Shown in pieces: positions 49,444-61,391 of a stretch of DNA of 64,000 bases. The DNA is from Ulota crispa (Eukaryota; Streptophyta; Bryopsida; Orthotrichales; Orthotrichaceae). Numbering within the stretch: position 1 is the first letter of the stretch; the number at the start of each line of letters is the position of its first letter. The stretch lies in contig OY987249.1 of the NCBI GenBank assembly GCA_963920765.1, positions 188,501-252,500 on the forward strand. Direction: 5' to 3'. Below the pieces are notes generated by a model. It saw only the letters and a program-made list of their open reading frames with translations. It was not told where the DNA came from and did no database searches. Position numbers and translations under genes: made by a program.

Positions 49444-50541
49444 ATGGCAGTTGTATCAAAGAAGTCCTCCGCGCACTTGCTTGACTATAACTTTTTGAAC
49501 ATTGTGAACTGGCTTCAAAAAAAGGAGAATTTCGAGAGTATTTTTGGTGTCTCAGGAAAGACTGCCGTGGGCGCCACTCTGAAGAGGAAGAGCAATGGAA
49601 TGGCTGCTCTTGCAGCCTACCTCACCAGGAAGAGTAAAGGGTATCTGAAGATGGATGCAAAATCCCTTCAACGAAGGCTTTGGACCTATAAGAAAAAGTT
49701 GAGGGATGCACTCACCAGGAAGCAAGAGACAGGTTTCAGGGTGACAGAGGAGGACAGGAAGCAAGAGGTCTATATTGTTGAGCACAAGCTCAACACCATA
49801 TGCCCCCACTTCTCTAAGATGAAGGAGTTGTTTGCAGGGGACCCCTCGATGCAGCCAGCGGGAGCTATAGACTCCTTGGCTCCTAATGACGCAAAGGAGG
49901 GAGGTGGGTAGCTAGAGAGCAAACCCAAAGGGTCTATGAGCCCTTAGACACCACCAGCAGAGGAGCTTGCAAGCAATGCTGCCGTGGACGCTGCCACTGC
50001 CACAACCACCGCTGACAAAACTAAGTAGGTAGACCCATTTGACTTCGAACAACTTCCTCCCTTGCCTTGTCCTTTGGCCACCAACTCCGCCCCACCTGAG
50101 TCCGGTTGTATCTCGCTTGAGTTGCCCGCCCCCCAGACAACCTCAAGGACGGCCTCAAGCTCTTGTGCACGGGACAAGAAGAAGGCACCCCCTTCCTTGC
50201 AGGCTCCGCAAACCAAGAAGCACGCCAACATGGGGCACTTGTTCAGCAACGTTGCTATGGCCAAGGTAGAAGGTGTCAAGGTGGCTATTGAGCTAACAAT
50301 TGCTCTAGAAAGAGAGAAGTGGGTAGACAACAAGACCCATTGGGAGACTAGGAGAGCAATGGAGAAGGAATAACTAGAATGGAAAAAAGAGAAGTGGTTA
50401 GGGAACCATGAGGACAGGGTAAGGAATGAGGATACTGAAAAGGAAGAGAAAAAAGAGCAAAGAGAGTTCCTTCTGTCAGCAATGCAACAAGGCATGAACG
50501 CGGACGAAATTGCCAAGCTTATGCTTATACTATAGCAATAG
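49444..50541 (+). pseudogene. Transposon ORF1-like gene (candidate DNA-binding partner), with in-frame stops
   Basis: In one unbroken frame, MAVVSKKSSAHLLDYNFLNI leads through NWLQKKENFESIFGVSGKTA and LQRRLWTYKKKLRDAL to LNTICPHFSKMKELFAGDP, then a Pro/Ser/Ala linker, and ends in a charged helix (LEWKKEKW...SAMQQGMNADEIAKLM). The N-terminal block with Trp and Lys-rich helices and the CPHF...M..LF tail resembles Myb/SANT-like ORFs carried by PIF/Harbinger elements, which help the transposase bind DNA (family assignment inferred). Stops interrupt it at 49909 (TAG), 49945 (TAG), 50026 (TAG) and 50371 (TAA), with no frameshift, before TAG at 50533 and 50539. Each stop sits where Gln would fit. 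It lies inside the left end of the 49190-61014 element and is non-functional as read. Confidence 0.72.
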
Positions 50542-50564
50542 TAGAAGCATCAGTACAGTGGTGT

Positions 50565-52503
50565 TTGGTTAGCGTCAACCTTTGTAAGAGCAACAATTGG
50601 ATGAGATCACATCCCCACTCCCTTTTTCTCAATAGCATGTATTATGAGCTTGGTTAAGGTCAAGTACTTGCAAATGGTCAACATTTTCTTTTCATCAATT
50701 CCCATTTTGAACTTTTCTCTTGCGCACGGCTAAGCTCTCACCGTTGTGCGCTAGGATTTCCTCCGCCTCGTGAATATTGCTTGAGATTCTACTTGCTTGC
50801 TCCAAAAGTTGAACCAGTTGGGTCGTAGAATGTGTCCTGCTTGTTAGTGCGGTTCAGAAAATTCCACTAGTTGCTGATTTGTTTTTGTCAAGGATTGCTT
50901 TGGTAACCTCGCGCCGCCTGCCTCTGGTAGTGTCCGTTAGTTGCTGAGTGATCTGTTGCAGGTACTTCGAGAAGAATCGGCTGTGTAGAAGTTTGAGCTT
51001 GTCACTGCGGTGTGGAGAATCACATTTGACAGTTGCAAGTTTATCTGGGAGGGGCGCATTGGATTTACGACAACATTCTAGTTAGGTTGTTCATTCTTGG
51101 TTTTGATGGACCTAGATTTGTAGTAAGGAGAGATTGACTAGGGTTTGGATCAACATTGTCGTAGCATCAAGTGATGAGTTCATCTTTTTCTAGGAATTGT
51201 GATTCTTCTGGGAATCCATGTTCGTAGATTGACAGGACAGACGCCACGTGACACCACGGACCAGCGCTAGTAAATTGAAAAGTGTATCCTTGTGACAATT
51301 GTAGTTTGGTTGAATCTCTTCTGCAGGTTTGGGAAGCTAAATCGTCTTTGAAGACCTTGTAAGGCTGCATGACATCCTCGAGAGCAGCTTGACCTAGCAG
51401 GCAGATTGAAAAACAAGAAATGGGCAAACTTCTGTTCTCCATGTCGTCCGATACGCTTCACCGAGTCAATGGGAGGCCTTGACAATAGTGACGGTCTACT
51501 ACAAGGCAGCTTTTTTTGTGCAGCTGGAAGGCCGTGAAGATTGTATCACCATGGTATTTCTGACAAAACACATGTCCATATGAAATTTGAGAAGAATACA
51601 AGACTCTTGCACAATCATCGTCACAAACCTTAGCAGCAAGTATAAGCACCAACAATTTTGAGCGCTCCTGCAAACTCGCAGTTGTGGATACAGCACCCAT
51701 GCAACACTTGGTTTCTTGATTGCATTACTGCAACCTAATTTTGCTCATAGGAGCTTACTGCCGAGGTCTCACCCTTGATGCATTACGGCAGCAGACACAC
51801 TATTTTCACCTCACAAGGTTCATCTCATCCTCTTGCTTCTTTATGTAAAGTTTAGCTTTGAGGTTGAATACTACCAAGCCCCCTTCCCGTGCTGTTTCTA
51901 GTGCTATGGAAACTGTCAAGTTTATCCAGCTTGCTTTGATTCCTCTTCCAGAACAGCTTCACGTTTGTTTTTGTCTTCTCCCTAGTAATTTGTATCAGTC
52001 TGGTTTGACTACATGAAGTATGCTCCAATCTTCCTATGACTTTTTTATAGCCACGTGAGCAATTCTTACTAATGCCTATGCTTTTTTAAAACTGGTTATA
52101 CAATAATTTTTCCAAGTTCTCTCCAAGCACAAAAACATTTGGTCTTACTCTGGTACTCTTGTTTTGGGTTCAACTTATATGTTTTGGTTTAATGACTCTT
52201 GTACTTAGAAAATCTGTGTCTTACCATAGAGCTTTTTCTTTGCAAAATTGCTATACCAAATCTCCTGAATACATAGTGAGATTCTGGAGCTCTGACTTGC
52301 AAATATAACTCAAACTACTGGTCAGACCTTGCAATGCAATTATGGATGAATGCTTATTTTGACTTTTTTCATGTAATGGCTCTACTCATGGTTTTGGTAT
52401 TACTTTTTGGTAACTTCATATATATTGCTTCTAGCTTCTCCCATCTTGCAAAATGAGTTTATAATGTTTCAGATCTCACTTTCAAACGTGAAGATATTGA
52501 GTA
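50565..52503. other. Non-coding filler inside the split transposon
   Basis: No recognisable gene or repeat. Short open frames at 51.2-51.7 kb have no family features. Confidence 0.4.
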
Positions 52504-53239
52504 CTCCCTCTGTCCCTCTAAAAACAACCAAAAAGCTTCTTTGCAAAGGATTAATTAAGATAGCAGCACCCACAACCATCAAATGGGGTTCTAAATATGA
52601 CAATTATTAATAAACATCTAGCAAATCATAGGATCCTATTAGCAAGAGAAAAATGATGAGTTTGCATTTCCAAATGTATTATTTGGTTAATGTTAGAATA
52701 ATTTGTGAATTTCTAAAGAGCTGATTGCAAATGCACCTAATACCAACATTAAGTTTTCTTGTTCACATGTTGTACATCCTTGTAATTACATGTACTCACT
52801 TTCACAAATTTTTCAAAGATTTTAGAAGTGACGGTTATGGGTAGAGTGATGGTTAGGAGTGTTGCTACCTTATGTTTCTATTTCTTTGTGCTAGTGACAT
52901 GTGCATTCTAGAATCCATATACCATCCACTTAGTGTATGCAAAATTTCCAACTTTGATTTTGCCGTTTGGGCACCCAAATTCCATGCAAAAAGTATCATA
53001 TTTGTGCATATTGCTAGCTCCTCATTATTGATGATTAAAAGATCAATAGCAACTATGGTACCTCATATGGGCAAGGCCAAGCTTCCTAAAAATGTACTGC
53101 TCTATAATTACTTAAATTGCCCCCATGAGATCATTGAACATGGCAAATGCTCTCTCAATGTTTGAAATCGGCAAATGGGATTTGTTTAGAGGAGCAAGAA
53201 ATGTGTATGATTTGAATGATTTTAGAGGGATAGAGGGAG
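52504..53239. mobile_element. Stowaway-like element, longer copy (736 bp)
   Basis: TA-CTCCCTCTGTCCCTCTAA at left, TTTAGAGGGATAGAGGGAG at right followed by TG (a mutated TA). Its right two thirds match the 36594 copy. Confidence 0.82.
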
Positions 53240-53301
53240 TGCATTTTTACATAGAAAGGAAAAAAATGATAGCCAAGAATACTAAAGAGTATTGGTGGAT
53301 G

Positions 53302-53660
53302 ATCCTAATACATGATTGAAATAATTTTCATCATTAAGGGTTTTTTACATGGGATAAGAAAATGTTAAGGTTGATCACCTAACGGAGTTTCATATCCTTT
53401 GTAAAAAACTATTAATACCAAAATTGTTTCATGTGCTATTAACAAAGGAAATCCTAATACATGATTGTAATATTTTTCAACATTAAAGGTTTTTTACACA
53501 GGATAAAAAAATGTTAAGGGTGATCACCTAACGGAGTTTCATATCCTTTGTAAAAAAATTTTAATATCAAAATTGTTTTATGTGCTATTAAAAACAAAGG
53601 AAATCCTAATACATGATTGTAATATATTTTAATATTAAAGGTTTTTTACATGAGATAACA
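53302..53660. repeat. ~150-bp tandem repeat, 2.4 copies
   Basis: Units start TCCTAATACATGATTG at 53302, 53452 and 53604 and share GATCACCTAACGGAGTTTCA. The third copy is truncated. Confidence 0.88.
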
Positions 53661-54069
53661 ATGTGCATGAACCCCAAATGTGCAAGCAATCTTAACTATA
53701 CCATTTGCCTAACCAAAATATTCTTTGCTATCATTTATCTTCTTTGTATGAGAAATATATAAAGGATATAAATGATTTACAAATGAAAATGAAATGTACA
53801 TGCCTAGTGTTTTTATATACAAAGTATAAGTAAAAGCGATTCAATTTTAGTAAGTTTAAAAATAAAATAGGAAAAAAGTAGAGTAAAGTAAAAGAAGTAG
53901 AAAAAGAAATAGAAAGATCCATGTGTGGCCTTGCAAGTAAAAGTGCTTTACTTTTAGTAAGTATAAAAATAAAATAGGAAAAAATAGAGTAAAGCAAAAG
54001 AAATAGAAAAAAGTAAGATAAAAAGTAAGAAAAAAGAAACAGAAAGATCAACTACACTAAATCAAGGTT

Positions 54070-54187
54070 TCTAAATCCAAATCTAAATTCAAAATTTTCA
54101 AATTTAGCTTTTTGATGATAAATATTAAAATTTACTCCTCCCTCAGTGTGCGTATATCAAACCCCGGGTGTGCTCATATCAATTCCC
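54070..54187. mobile_element. Fold-back MITE, right arm only
   Basis: Matches the right arm of the 12514/63349 family up to the terminal CAATTCCC. The left arm is absent. Confidence 0.55.
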
Positions 54188-54245
54188 ATAAATAAACATG
54201 CACAAAATTTTAGTCAATTCAGTTGCAAGGCCTGCTTTTTATGTA

Positions 54246-54566
54246 GGGGAAATTACAAATAGGGCACAAAAATGAAAAATATTACAAATAGGGGCACAGT
54301 TTCAAAATAATTACAAATAGGGGCACAATTTTCATTCATTTTTTGTAAATTTCAACAAAATTTTGGTTCAGACATTGGTTGATTTAGATGCATCACATTA
54401 AATGTTAGCTAACTTCCAAAAACCTTAAAAACCTCTCTAAATCAAGCATAAGTAAGGAACTTTTAGTGAAGGGGTCTTGGAATTGCGCCCATATTTGTAA
54501 TTATTTTGAAACTGTGCCCCTGTTTGTAATATTTTTCACTTTTGTGCCCCTATTTGTAATTTCCCC
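54246..54566. mobile_element. Mutator-type MITE with iterated termini (321 bp)
   Basis: Inverted arms of about 80 bp, each with three copies of ATTACAAATAGGGGCACA. Flanks TTTTATGTA / TTTTATATA match 8 of 9 bases, fitting a 9-bp duplication. Confidence 0.8.
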
Positions 54567-56011
54567 TTTTATATATGACAAGGCATTTGGGAAGAACCAG
54601 TGGCTAGTTCAAACCTAGCTGGTTGAAATGAGAAAAAACCATTTGCAATTTGTAAATATTGGCTAAAAAGTTGGTTGAAATTCTAATTTTTCAATATTTA
54701 TAGTATGAAATAGAGAAAATAACAAAAAAAGTTCCTTAGTCAATAAACCGTTTGGGAATACAACCAATTGTCAAGCCCATTTTCAATATTTTCCCTCAAA
54801 CAAATTGGAAGTGCCCCCTCCCCTCGAGATTGTAAGGGCTCTGTGGAGCAATACATTTGTAGGAACCAAACGCATGTATCCCTACCAGCTACCTAGGAAT
54901 AGAGGTGTTTAGTTGAAGTGTTGTTGTGGAAAATGGTCCATTTTACTGCCATTTGTTGTCATGTTGTCACGCAAGTAGTGGCTACAACATTTTCAGCGAT
55001 TTATAGTATTGCCAATTTGAACCGGCTTCATGTTCACATTTGTGACCGGGAAACCCAAAATGTAGTTGTTTTCATATCTTGCATATCACCCTCCATCTAG
55101 CACGGTTGCATGATAGCACTCAAATGGCACCGTTCATTGTATTTTGTAATATGTAGCTCAATTTCTTGGCATGTATCATTAGGCAAATTTATTGCTCATG
55201 TTTCTCTTTTGATGCACCAAATCATTGAGTCCACAACATCGAGAATGAAAGACTCATGCACAAGAAGAAATAAAAACTGAAATCGGACTTCTACCGCTCT
55301 TGTAATGCCCATGTACAGCAAAGGCTCGTGCAAAGTTGAGGTATTTTGACCTACTTATGATGTACAAACATTTCTACAAGGCCCAACATTGATCCATAAA
55401 TGCCAAAATTTGTAGCACACTCTATTTGCCATACTTGTGTGCTCCACAAAAAAAATTAGAATTTTTGGACATATTTTACTCTGCCAACCATTCATTCCCT
55501 TCATGGCCTTGCTTCTGTATACAAATTATATGCACATATACAATCCCAGTTGAGGGTTAAAACATGGGGAAATATCAAAAATGACCCTGACAATTGGCCG
55601 TATTTCAAAAGTAACCCTCACAAATCCAACATATTGAAAATAGCCCTCATCATCAATCAACCTTTAAATTATGTTTTTCCTTGATCTTGGGACATGCACC
55701 CAATAATGCCAGGAGGTAAGGAAAAATTGGATAGAGATCAGGGTAGAACCAACAAAAAGCACACATTCATCCATATAATGTACTAATACTAGTGTCTTTC
55801 ATCCATATTATGGCAAATATGGTGCACACTTAGGCATGCTCATGGTGAATTCATCCAATTTCTCAATCAAAATTTCTTGTTTTATGGTTGCCAAGCACAA
55901 ATTTAGGTAAGATTGTGGCAAAAATTTGCAAAGAATTTAAATGCTGCTCATTATATATCAAAAGTAGGCCTTGCAACTAAGGTGACCACAATTTTGTGCA
56001 TGCTTATGTAT
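54567..56011. other. AT-rich filler; contains an iterated motif
   Basis: No gene. At 55572-55648 three related blocks (TATCAAAAATGACCCT, TATTTCAAAAGTAACCCT, TATTGAAAATAGCCCT) recur about every 35 bases, like a one-sided transposon terminus. Confidence 0.45.
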
Positions 56012-56222
56012 GGGAATTAATACATGCATACGTGGGTACATTTTAGATATAAACCATCAAAAAGTTGAATTTTGGAAATTTGAATTCTATTTTGGATTTA
56101 GATATCTAGATATAATTTTGAAGCACAACAAAGGTTACAATTGAACAATACTCAATGGAAAAGTTTTGCTAGGGGGCAAATCATTACTTTTACCCTTGCA
56201 TGTAAGAAAAAGCTAAACTTTG
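56012..56222. mobile_element. Fold-back MITE, left arm only
   Basis: Starts GGGAATTAATACATGC and follows the left arm of the 12514/63349 family through CAATGGAAAAGTTTTGCTAG. Confidence 0.55.
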
Positions 56223-58941
56223 CACACAAAGAGGGAAGGGAAGTGGCATGCACAACAAAAAAGCAATGAAAATTTTGGTCTAAAGGTATCTATGAAATTT
56301 TTGAAAAAGCAGGGGTTTCCATGAAATGATTGCAAACTTCAACAATATCCTTAAAATTTTCCCATGAATTAATAGTACATATATTTTGATAGATTAATTA
56401 AACTTAAGTATTGTATTTACTTTTTCTTTGAAGTTTCATGCATATTGTTTTCACCTATATGAAATTAATGAAGTTTTTTCTTTGTGCAATTTCCACAAAA
56501 AAATTGTTTTATCATTTTTATACTTTACAATTTGTTGATTTCATTTTATATCCAAACAAATTTATCTAAGTAACTATAATTTTGATACCCATACAAAAGG
56601 AAAGGGCAGGACAAAAAAAATCATTTTAAATAGGCCAATATTATTTTCTGATAGTAAAATGGTGAGCCTATTAATGGTAAATGAAGGTTTTTGTGCAAGA
56701 ACCAATTTTGAGCTCAAAACCAATGAAAGAACTTAAAAAACATCAAGCTTTTCAAGAGGTGAATATTTTTAATGCACAATTACAAGGCCCTATGTACAGA
56801 TTTGTAGGTGAAATTTAATATTTTGACAAAATTTCTTGGCTCATGAGTCATGGCTTAGGAATTCCCGCTCAATATTTAGCATTCTCCATTTTGAATGCAT
56901 TCTAAACATATGGTAAGGTGAACATGCCCATTCCCAAGTGTCACTCAATTCTGCACCCTAGATTTGGGGGTTTCACAGCACACTAATGAACCCAAAGTGG
57001 AGCAGTGAACGTTACTTGCACAAGCAAATTTTGCCACATGTTAGTTGCTAAGCTGCTTTGGGAGGGTTGGAATTGGAACCGTCAAATGCCATCATAGGAA
57101 CACATCCAAGCATTTTCAAAGTTAGTTTAGAGACCCTATAAACTGTAACTTTGCCTTTTCATATAAAATAAACTACAATACTTTTTTCCACATAAATGAC
57201 ATTCCATAATAGCTTTTTGAAAGACTAACCCTAAATTTTTAAAAAATCATAAATTTTCCTAGACCTTGGGATAGCTCAAATCATTAAACAATTTTGTATT
57301 GATGTTTCTAAACCCTTAGACACAACTTTGAATCTCTCAATTGGGGCCCTTGAGCTAAGGTAGTTTGCTTGAATTTGGTCCATCCATTTGGAATGGACCA
57401 TGTAGGGTCACAAACACAATGCACAGATGTTCTTAAATGGATCACATTTTTTAGGTTTAGGAATTGTACTTGTGCATTGACTTTTTAGGAAATTAAGAGA
57501 CTAACATGAGCCATTGTTGTGTATGCTCATTGGTCATAATTGTGTTCAAATTTGTCTTTCAATAAAATATAGATATATGTCATACTAAAATAAATGAAAA
57601 CTTGTTCTCAATCATGATTTGAGTATTAGAATGTAGAATGGGTGCTTGCTTGCTTTAAGAACCTTATTAGAGCATTCTTGGCTTTATAGTGGTAGCTTTT
57701 ACAACTCATGTGCTCCATTTACAAGCCACCTTTGCATCATGAATGCTACCACCTATGATCAAGAATAGCTACCCTATGCACTTTTGTTTTGATAAATTGT
57801 AGTTAATTCATACAAGCTCAAAAAAATTCAAAATAAATGGCCACACAATTGTCTCTTCTTTGACTTTCTACCAAAAAATATTTCTGTTTTACCAAGTTGC
57901 CCTAATTTATCCACAAAAACAAACTTTTGCTTATATGGTCCATTCACAAGCAGATTACCTTATCCTATTGCAACCCGAGCTGGAGTTGGAACTGGGAAAA
58001 CGTTTTGTGCTAATTATCGCTTTTTTGCTACACCAAAATTGGTGTGGCTAATTGTTCTATAGTATGTAAAATATTTAACCAACTTTTATACACAGGTTTG
58101 GGAGTAGGAGCCTGGATTTCAAGGTTGTACTTGATGTCACCTCATTCTACTAGAGCAATATTCTAATTTCTCACAAACCCATCATGAAAATTAACATTAA
58201 TGAAAGGTTCAAAGCATCCAACTTTACATCAAAAAAAAAATGTAGCCATCCTTGCTAAGTAACCTTTTTTAGGTTCAAAAAAAGGCTAAGACCACTTCAT
58301 CCAAAACATTTTCACTGCCTTGGACTGAGTTGGAGCGAGACAGCCTGGCCTTTGACCCTACCTGGCCTCTGACCCAGGCTAATAATGAGGGGGTGCTTTT
58401 GTGCTTGGGCTTGCATGTGAACTTGAGTTCCCTTCTGAAGCTCCCAATGGTAATCAACGGCTGCTATTTGGTTTAGTGATTGGAGGATTGAGCTCTCCCT
58501 TGCCTAGAGCTGGGTTAGAGGAGACTTGATTCCCCATAGTGACAAGGCCCTACTTCATATCTCACCCTTGTTGGCTTATTGCAGCAGATCTTCAGTGCAG
58601 CAAAGTCTAGCTTTAGTGAATGAAAACCACCAAACTCCACTTCCGATGCTGTGTTGTGCTTAGAATTAATGAAATTGCTAAATCTAGTTGGGAGTTTGTA
58701 AACTAGCCGGTTGTATCATAGAGCTGAACAGCCACAGCAATTTCACATCTCTTCCCACCGATTCTTAATCAATTTCAATGCTTGGATGACATAGCAACCA
58801 CCACCCATAAGAGTACGCTCTGATGTAATTTTTGAGAAAATCTGAAATGGCAAAGAAAACTCTGTCCAACATCTCCGAACAAACCGATTTTTTCCCCGCT
58901 AGGGACTTTTTCAATTCCCATTTTGACTCCTTAGTTAGAAA
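56223..58941. other. AT-rich filler
   Basis: I see no gene, RNA or clear repeat in this 2.7-kb stretch. Confidence 0.4.
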
Positions 58942-59094
58942 GGTGTTTGGTTAGTGTCCCAAGGGAAAGCCCCTCCAAAGTTGCAACCCTTATAACTAGG
59001 GAAAGTAACACAAATGGAGGGTTTGTTTATGATCAATGCTTGGATAAGATCAACACTTTCGACAAGCCCAAAGTGTTGACACTAACCAAGCACC
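58942..59094. mobile_element. Short MITE with GGTGTTTGGTTAGTGTC ends
   Basis: GGTGTTTGGTTAGTGTC at left, GACACTAACCAAGCACC at right, 153 bp. The right end doubles as the right end of the proposed 50553-59103 insertion, so the two readings compete. Confidence 0.5.
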
Positions 59095-59176
59095 ACTGTA
59101 CTAGCAATATGAGAGGGAAAACATTTTTGGCTAGCAGATGTACTGTACAAAAAGTCAAAACCCTTTAGGTGATGTA

Positions 59177-60371
59177 TTATAGTGGTAAAATACCTTTTGC
59201 GTAATTGATTTGCAATGTCCTTGGCTTCATCTCCTCTCGGACTGCTCCTTCAGACACTGGAGCGGGAAGGGACTCCGCAATGTCTGTGGCAGAATCCTCC
59301 TCTTCAAGTAGTTATGCCCAGGAGTCCTCTAAATAGGCCAACATGTTGTGCAGCACAACACATACCATGACCCAATCCCGCATCTTGACCTTATCTCCAG
59401 CAGAGTTTAATGGAAGCTTGAGCTCTCGCAATGAGCTCCATCATCCCTTCAGCACGCCAATGCAATGTTCTTTCCTAACTCGGGATTGTGCCAAGCAGTA
59501 ATTAAATTCCACATTATCTGGGCGAAGAGCGGCAGGTGCCTTATAGCACGATATAACGGTAGCTGTGCTAGTGTAGGCATTGTCCGCCATGATGTACTAG
59601 CTAGGCTCGAATCACTAATCAGGGCGCTTGTATAACTCGCAATCTTTGTACACGGTTGCATCGTGCGCTGACCCAGGCCAGCCAAAGTGGAAGGTAGTGA
59701 TGCGGCCATCAACATTGCAAACAACTTGAAGCTTAATGGAATATCGGTGCTTCCTGTCAAAGTATGCCTAGCCATTGTCTCTGGGCTTCTGGTAAAGAGG
59801 CAAGCTAGTATTGTCCACAAAACCAAGGCACCTTGGGAATCCCTCCTCCTGCATCACAGTGGATAACTCCACCCTCTTGGCAGTGTCAGGCCACTGTACC
59901 CACTCTTGCGCATGCTGCACAAGGCTTCAATGACACGCCTTGTGTACAAAACAACGGTGCCTTTGCCTATATCAAAAGTCCGCTGAGCATTCTGGGGGGC
60001 GGCGTTGTTTCCATAGTTTCCTAAGCGCATAAGGGTCACTGCCGTCTGGTACGCCAGAGCTGCCTGGGGCACCTCTTGTTACTAGAGAAGACCGGGTGCC
60101 TTTCTAGAATCTGAACAAGATGGCTGAAGCCTTCAAAAGAGGTGCGGAGTTGCTGCTTGAACATAAGAAGAGGATGGGAGAAATGTTAGTTGACAAGGAA
60201 GTCATGGCTCTTTGAGACAAGGGTCCTCTTTGCAAGATATCTAGAGTTGACTAAAGTGCTATAAAGCTCCACTATGTCTTCAAAGTCGGAGTCTTCATCT
60301 TCTAGCAGAGTATGCAAGGTAGCAACCTTGAGCTCAAAGAGGACACAACGTCTATTGGAGGAAGTGGACAT
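59177..60371 (-). pseudogene. PIF/Harbinger-type DDE transposase, degraded
   Basis: Cuts and joins the transposon ends when active. Three segments in different frames: 60371-60186 (MSTSSNRRCVLFELKVATLH...SRYLAKR), 60072-59854 (LAYQTAVTLMRLGNYGNN, GKGTVVLYTRRVIEALC) and 59850-59177 (RCLGFVDNTSLPLYQKP, RKHRYSIKLQVVCNVDGRIT, GWPGSAHDATVYKDCELY, YIMADNAYTS, RVRKEHCIGVLKG, WVMVCVVLHNML). The probable DDE residues are the Asp of FVDN, the Asp of HDATVY and the Glu of RKEHC. Two frameshifts plus stops at 59768 (TAG), 59615 (TAG), 59612 (TGA), 59597 (TAG), 59441 (TGA) and 59312 (TAA) kill it. Each stop is one transition away from Gln, Trp or Arg. It sits inside the right end of the element, opposite ORF1. 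Confidence 0.88.
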
Positions 60372-60995
60372 TTAGGGTAGAGAATGGGTGTCAAACGGAT
60401 GTTGACGCAATGTGATTTCTACTCGGTGCTCTAAATGTCAAAGTGAAGAAATTCAACCAAGCGCGGGTAAACGGCGGGAGTAATTGTGACTCTCTTTAAG
60501 GTAGCAAAATGCTTCGTCATCTAATTAGTGACGCACATGAATGGATTAACAAGATTCCCATTGTCCTATCTACTATCTAGCAAAACCACAACCAAGGGAA
60601 CGGGCTTGGAAGAATCAGCGGGGAAAGAAGACCCTGTTGAACTTGACGCTAGTCCAACTTTGTGACATGGGTGAAGTGCACAGGAGAAATGAAGGAAGGG
60701 GAAGGGAGTGGATGGAGGCTGATTGACAGGATCAGATCCAGTGAGCAAGACGCGTCCGTCCAGGAGAAGCAGCAATGTGGAGTGATACAGCCGAGTGATT
60801 TTGGTTCCAAGGTTGGTTTTGCAGTCTAGGTCAACGGATTTCGCAGTTTTATTTGGTAGATTATGTAGTCTGGTTTGGCGGATTTTGCAAATCTACACCT
60901 TCCAAAGGTGTGAATTTCAAAATCAAAATCTGCGCCGATTTGGACCCAAATCTATCGCTAATTTCTTCCTGACGGATTTAGGAAATCTGCAGTAA
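60372..60995. other. Right subterminal region of the Harbinger-like element
   Basis: Upstream of the transposase start. Carries repeated AATCTGC / GCAGATTT-type words near 60840-60990, possible transposase-binding sites. Confidence 0.35.
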
Positions 60996-61374
60996 AAAGT
61001 CTAAGATTGACCCCTATTTTATTGATTGAAATAGAAGTCATTGTCAAATCCCAAAGTACTGAAGAATTGTTGGGCAATTTGTGTATAATTCTGTGAAAAG
61101 CCAATGTGCTAGAACTGTATGCTACACGTCACTGTGCGTAAAAGCAGAGGCAAATGCATGGGGTTTTAAATTGAGGCAACGGAAGTTCAACCATTCAATC
61201 TTTCTTTTACACCAGATCCACAAATGTTTAACGCCCTTGCATGTACCAAATGTTGTCCAATTTTTTTAAATATCTTGATCTCATTGTATAATAGTAAATA
61301 GTAGCTAGTTAATTAGACTAGTTTATTAAGCTTTAATTTGTTAAGTTTGTGTGCATCAAGTAGACCTTTTGTTA

Positions 61375-61391
61375 CACTAGTAGAAAACTCC
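61375..61391. mobile_element. Lone CACTA-type terminus
   Basis: CACTAGTAGAAAACTCC, the same start as the 3186 element. No matching inverted end is visible in the window. Confidence 0.4.

Larger units (their letters stand above)
50553..59103. mobile_element. Possible 8.5-kb inner insertion with GGTGTTTGGTTAG ends
   Basis: Left end AGTACAGTGGTGTTTGGTTA (50553), right end GTTAGTGTC-type inverse ending CCAAGCACCACTGTACT (59103). The termini pair over about 28 bases with few mismatches. It lies exactly between the 3' ends of ORF1 and the transposase. No open frame of its own is recognisable, and the two ends could belong to separate small elements. Confidence 0.4.
49190..61014. mobile_element. 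PIF/Harbinger-like transposon, split by later insertions
   Basis: The ends are GGGGTCAATCTTAGACTTT (left, 49192-49210) and its exact inverse (right, 60996-61014). Just inside the left end lies ORF1 (plus strand) and near the right end the DDE transposase (minus strand), so the two genes converge. Removing the inner 50553-59103 block leaves about 3.3 kb, a normal size for this superfamily. No clean 3-bp target duplication remains. The pairing of ends rests on inspection only. Confidence 0.6.

Noticed and set aside
49909-50373. In-frame TAG/TAA at apparent Gln positions could mean a reassigned genetic code (TAR = Gln), as in some green algae.
   Set aside because: The transposase also has TGA stops, and the intact host genes end normally on TAA (ACP), TGA (MYB-CC, methyltransferase) and TAG (oxygenase) at the family-typical C termini. 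Decay of a silenced transposon explains the pattern better.
49944-50516. 190-codon minus-strand open frame with a Ser-rich hydrophobic start.
   Set aside because: It is the antisense shadow of ORF1, whose plus-strand frame has coherent family content.
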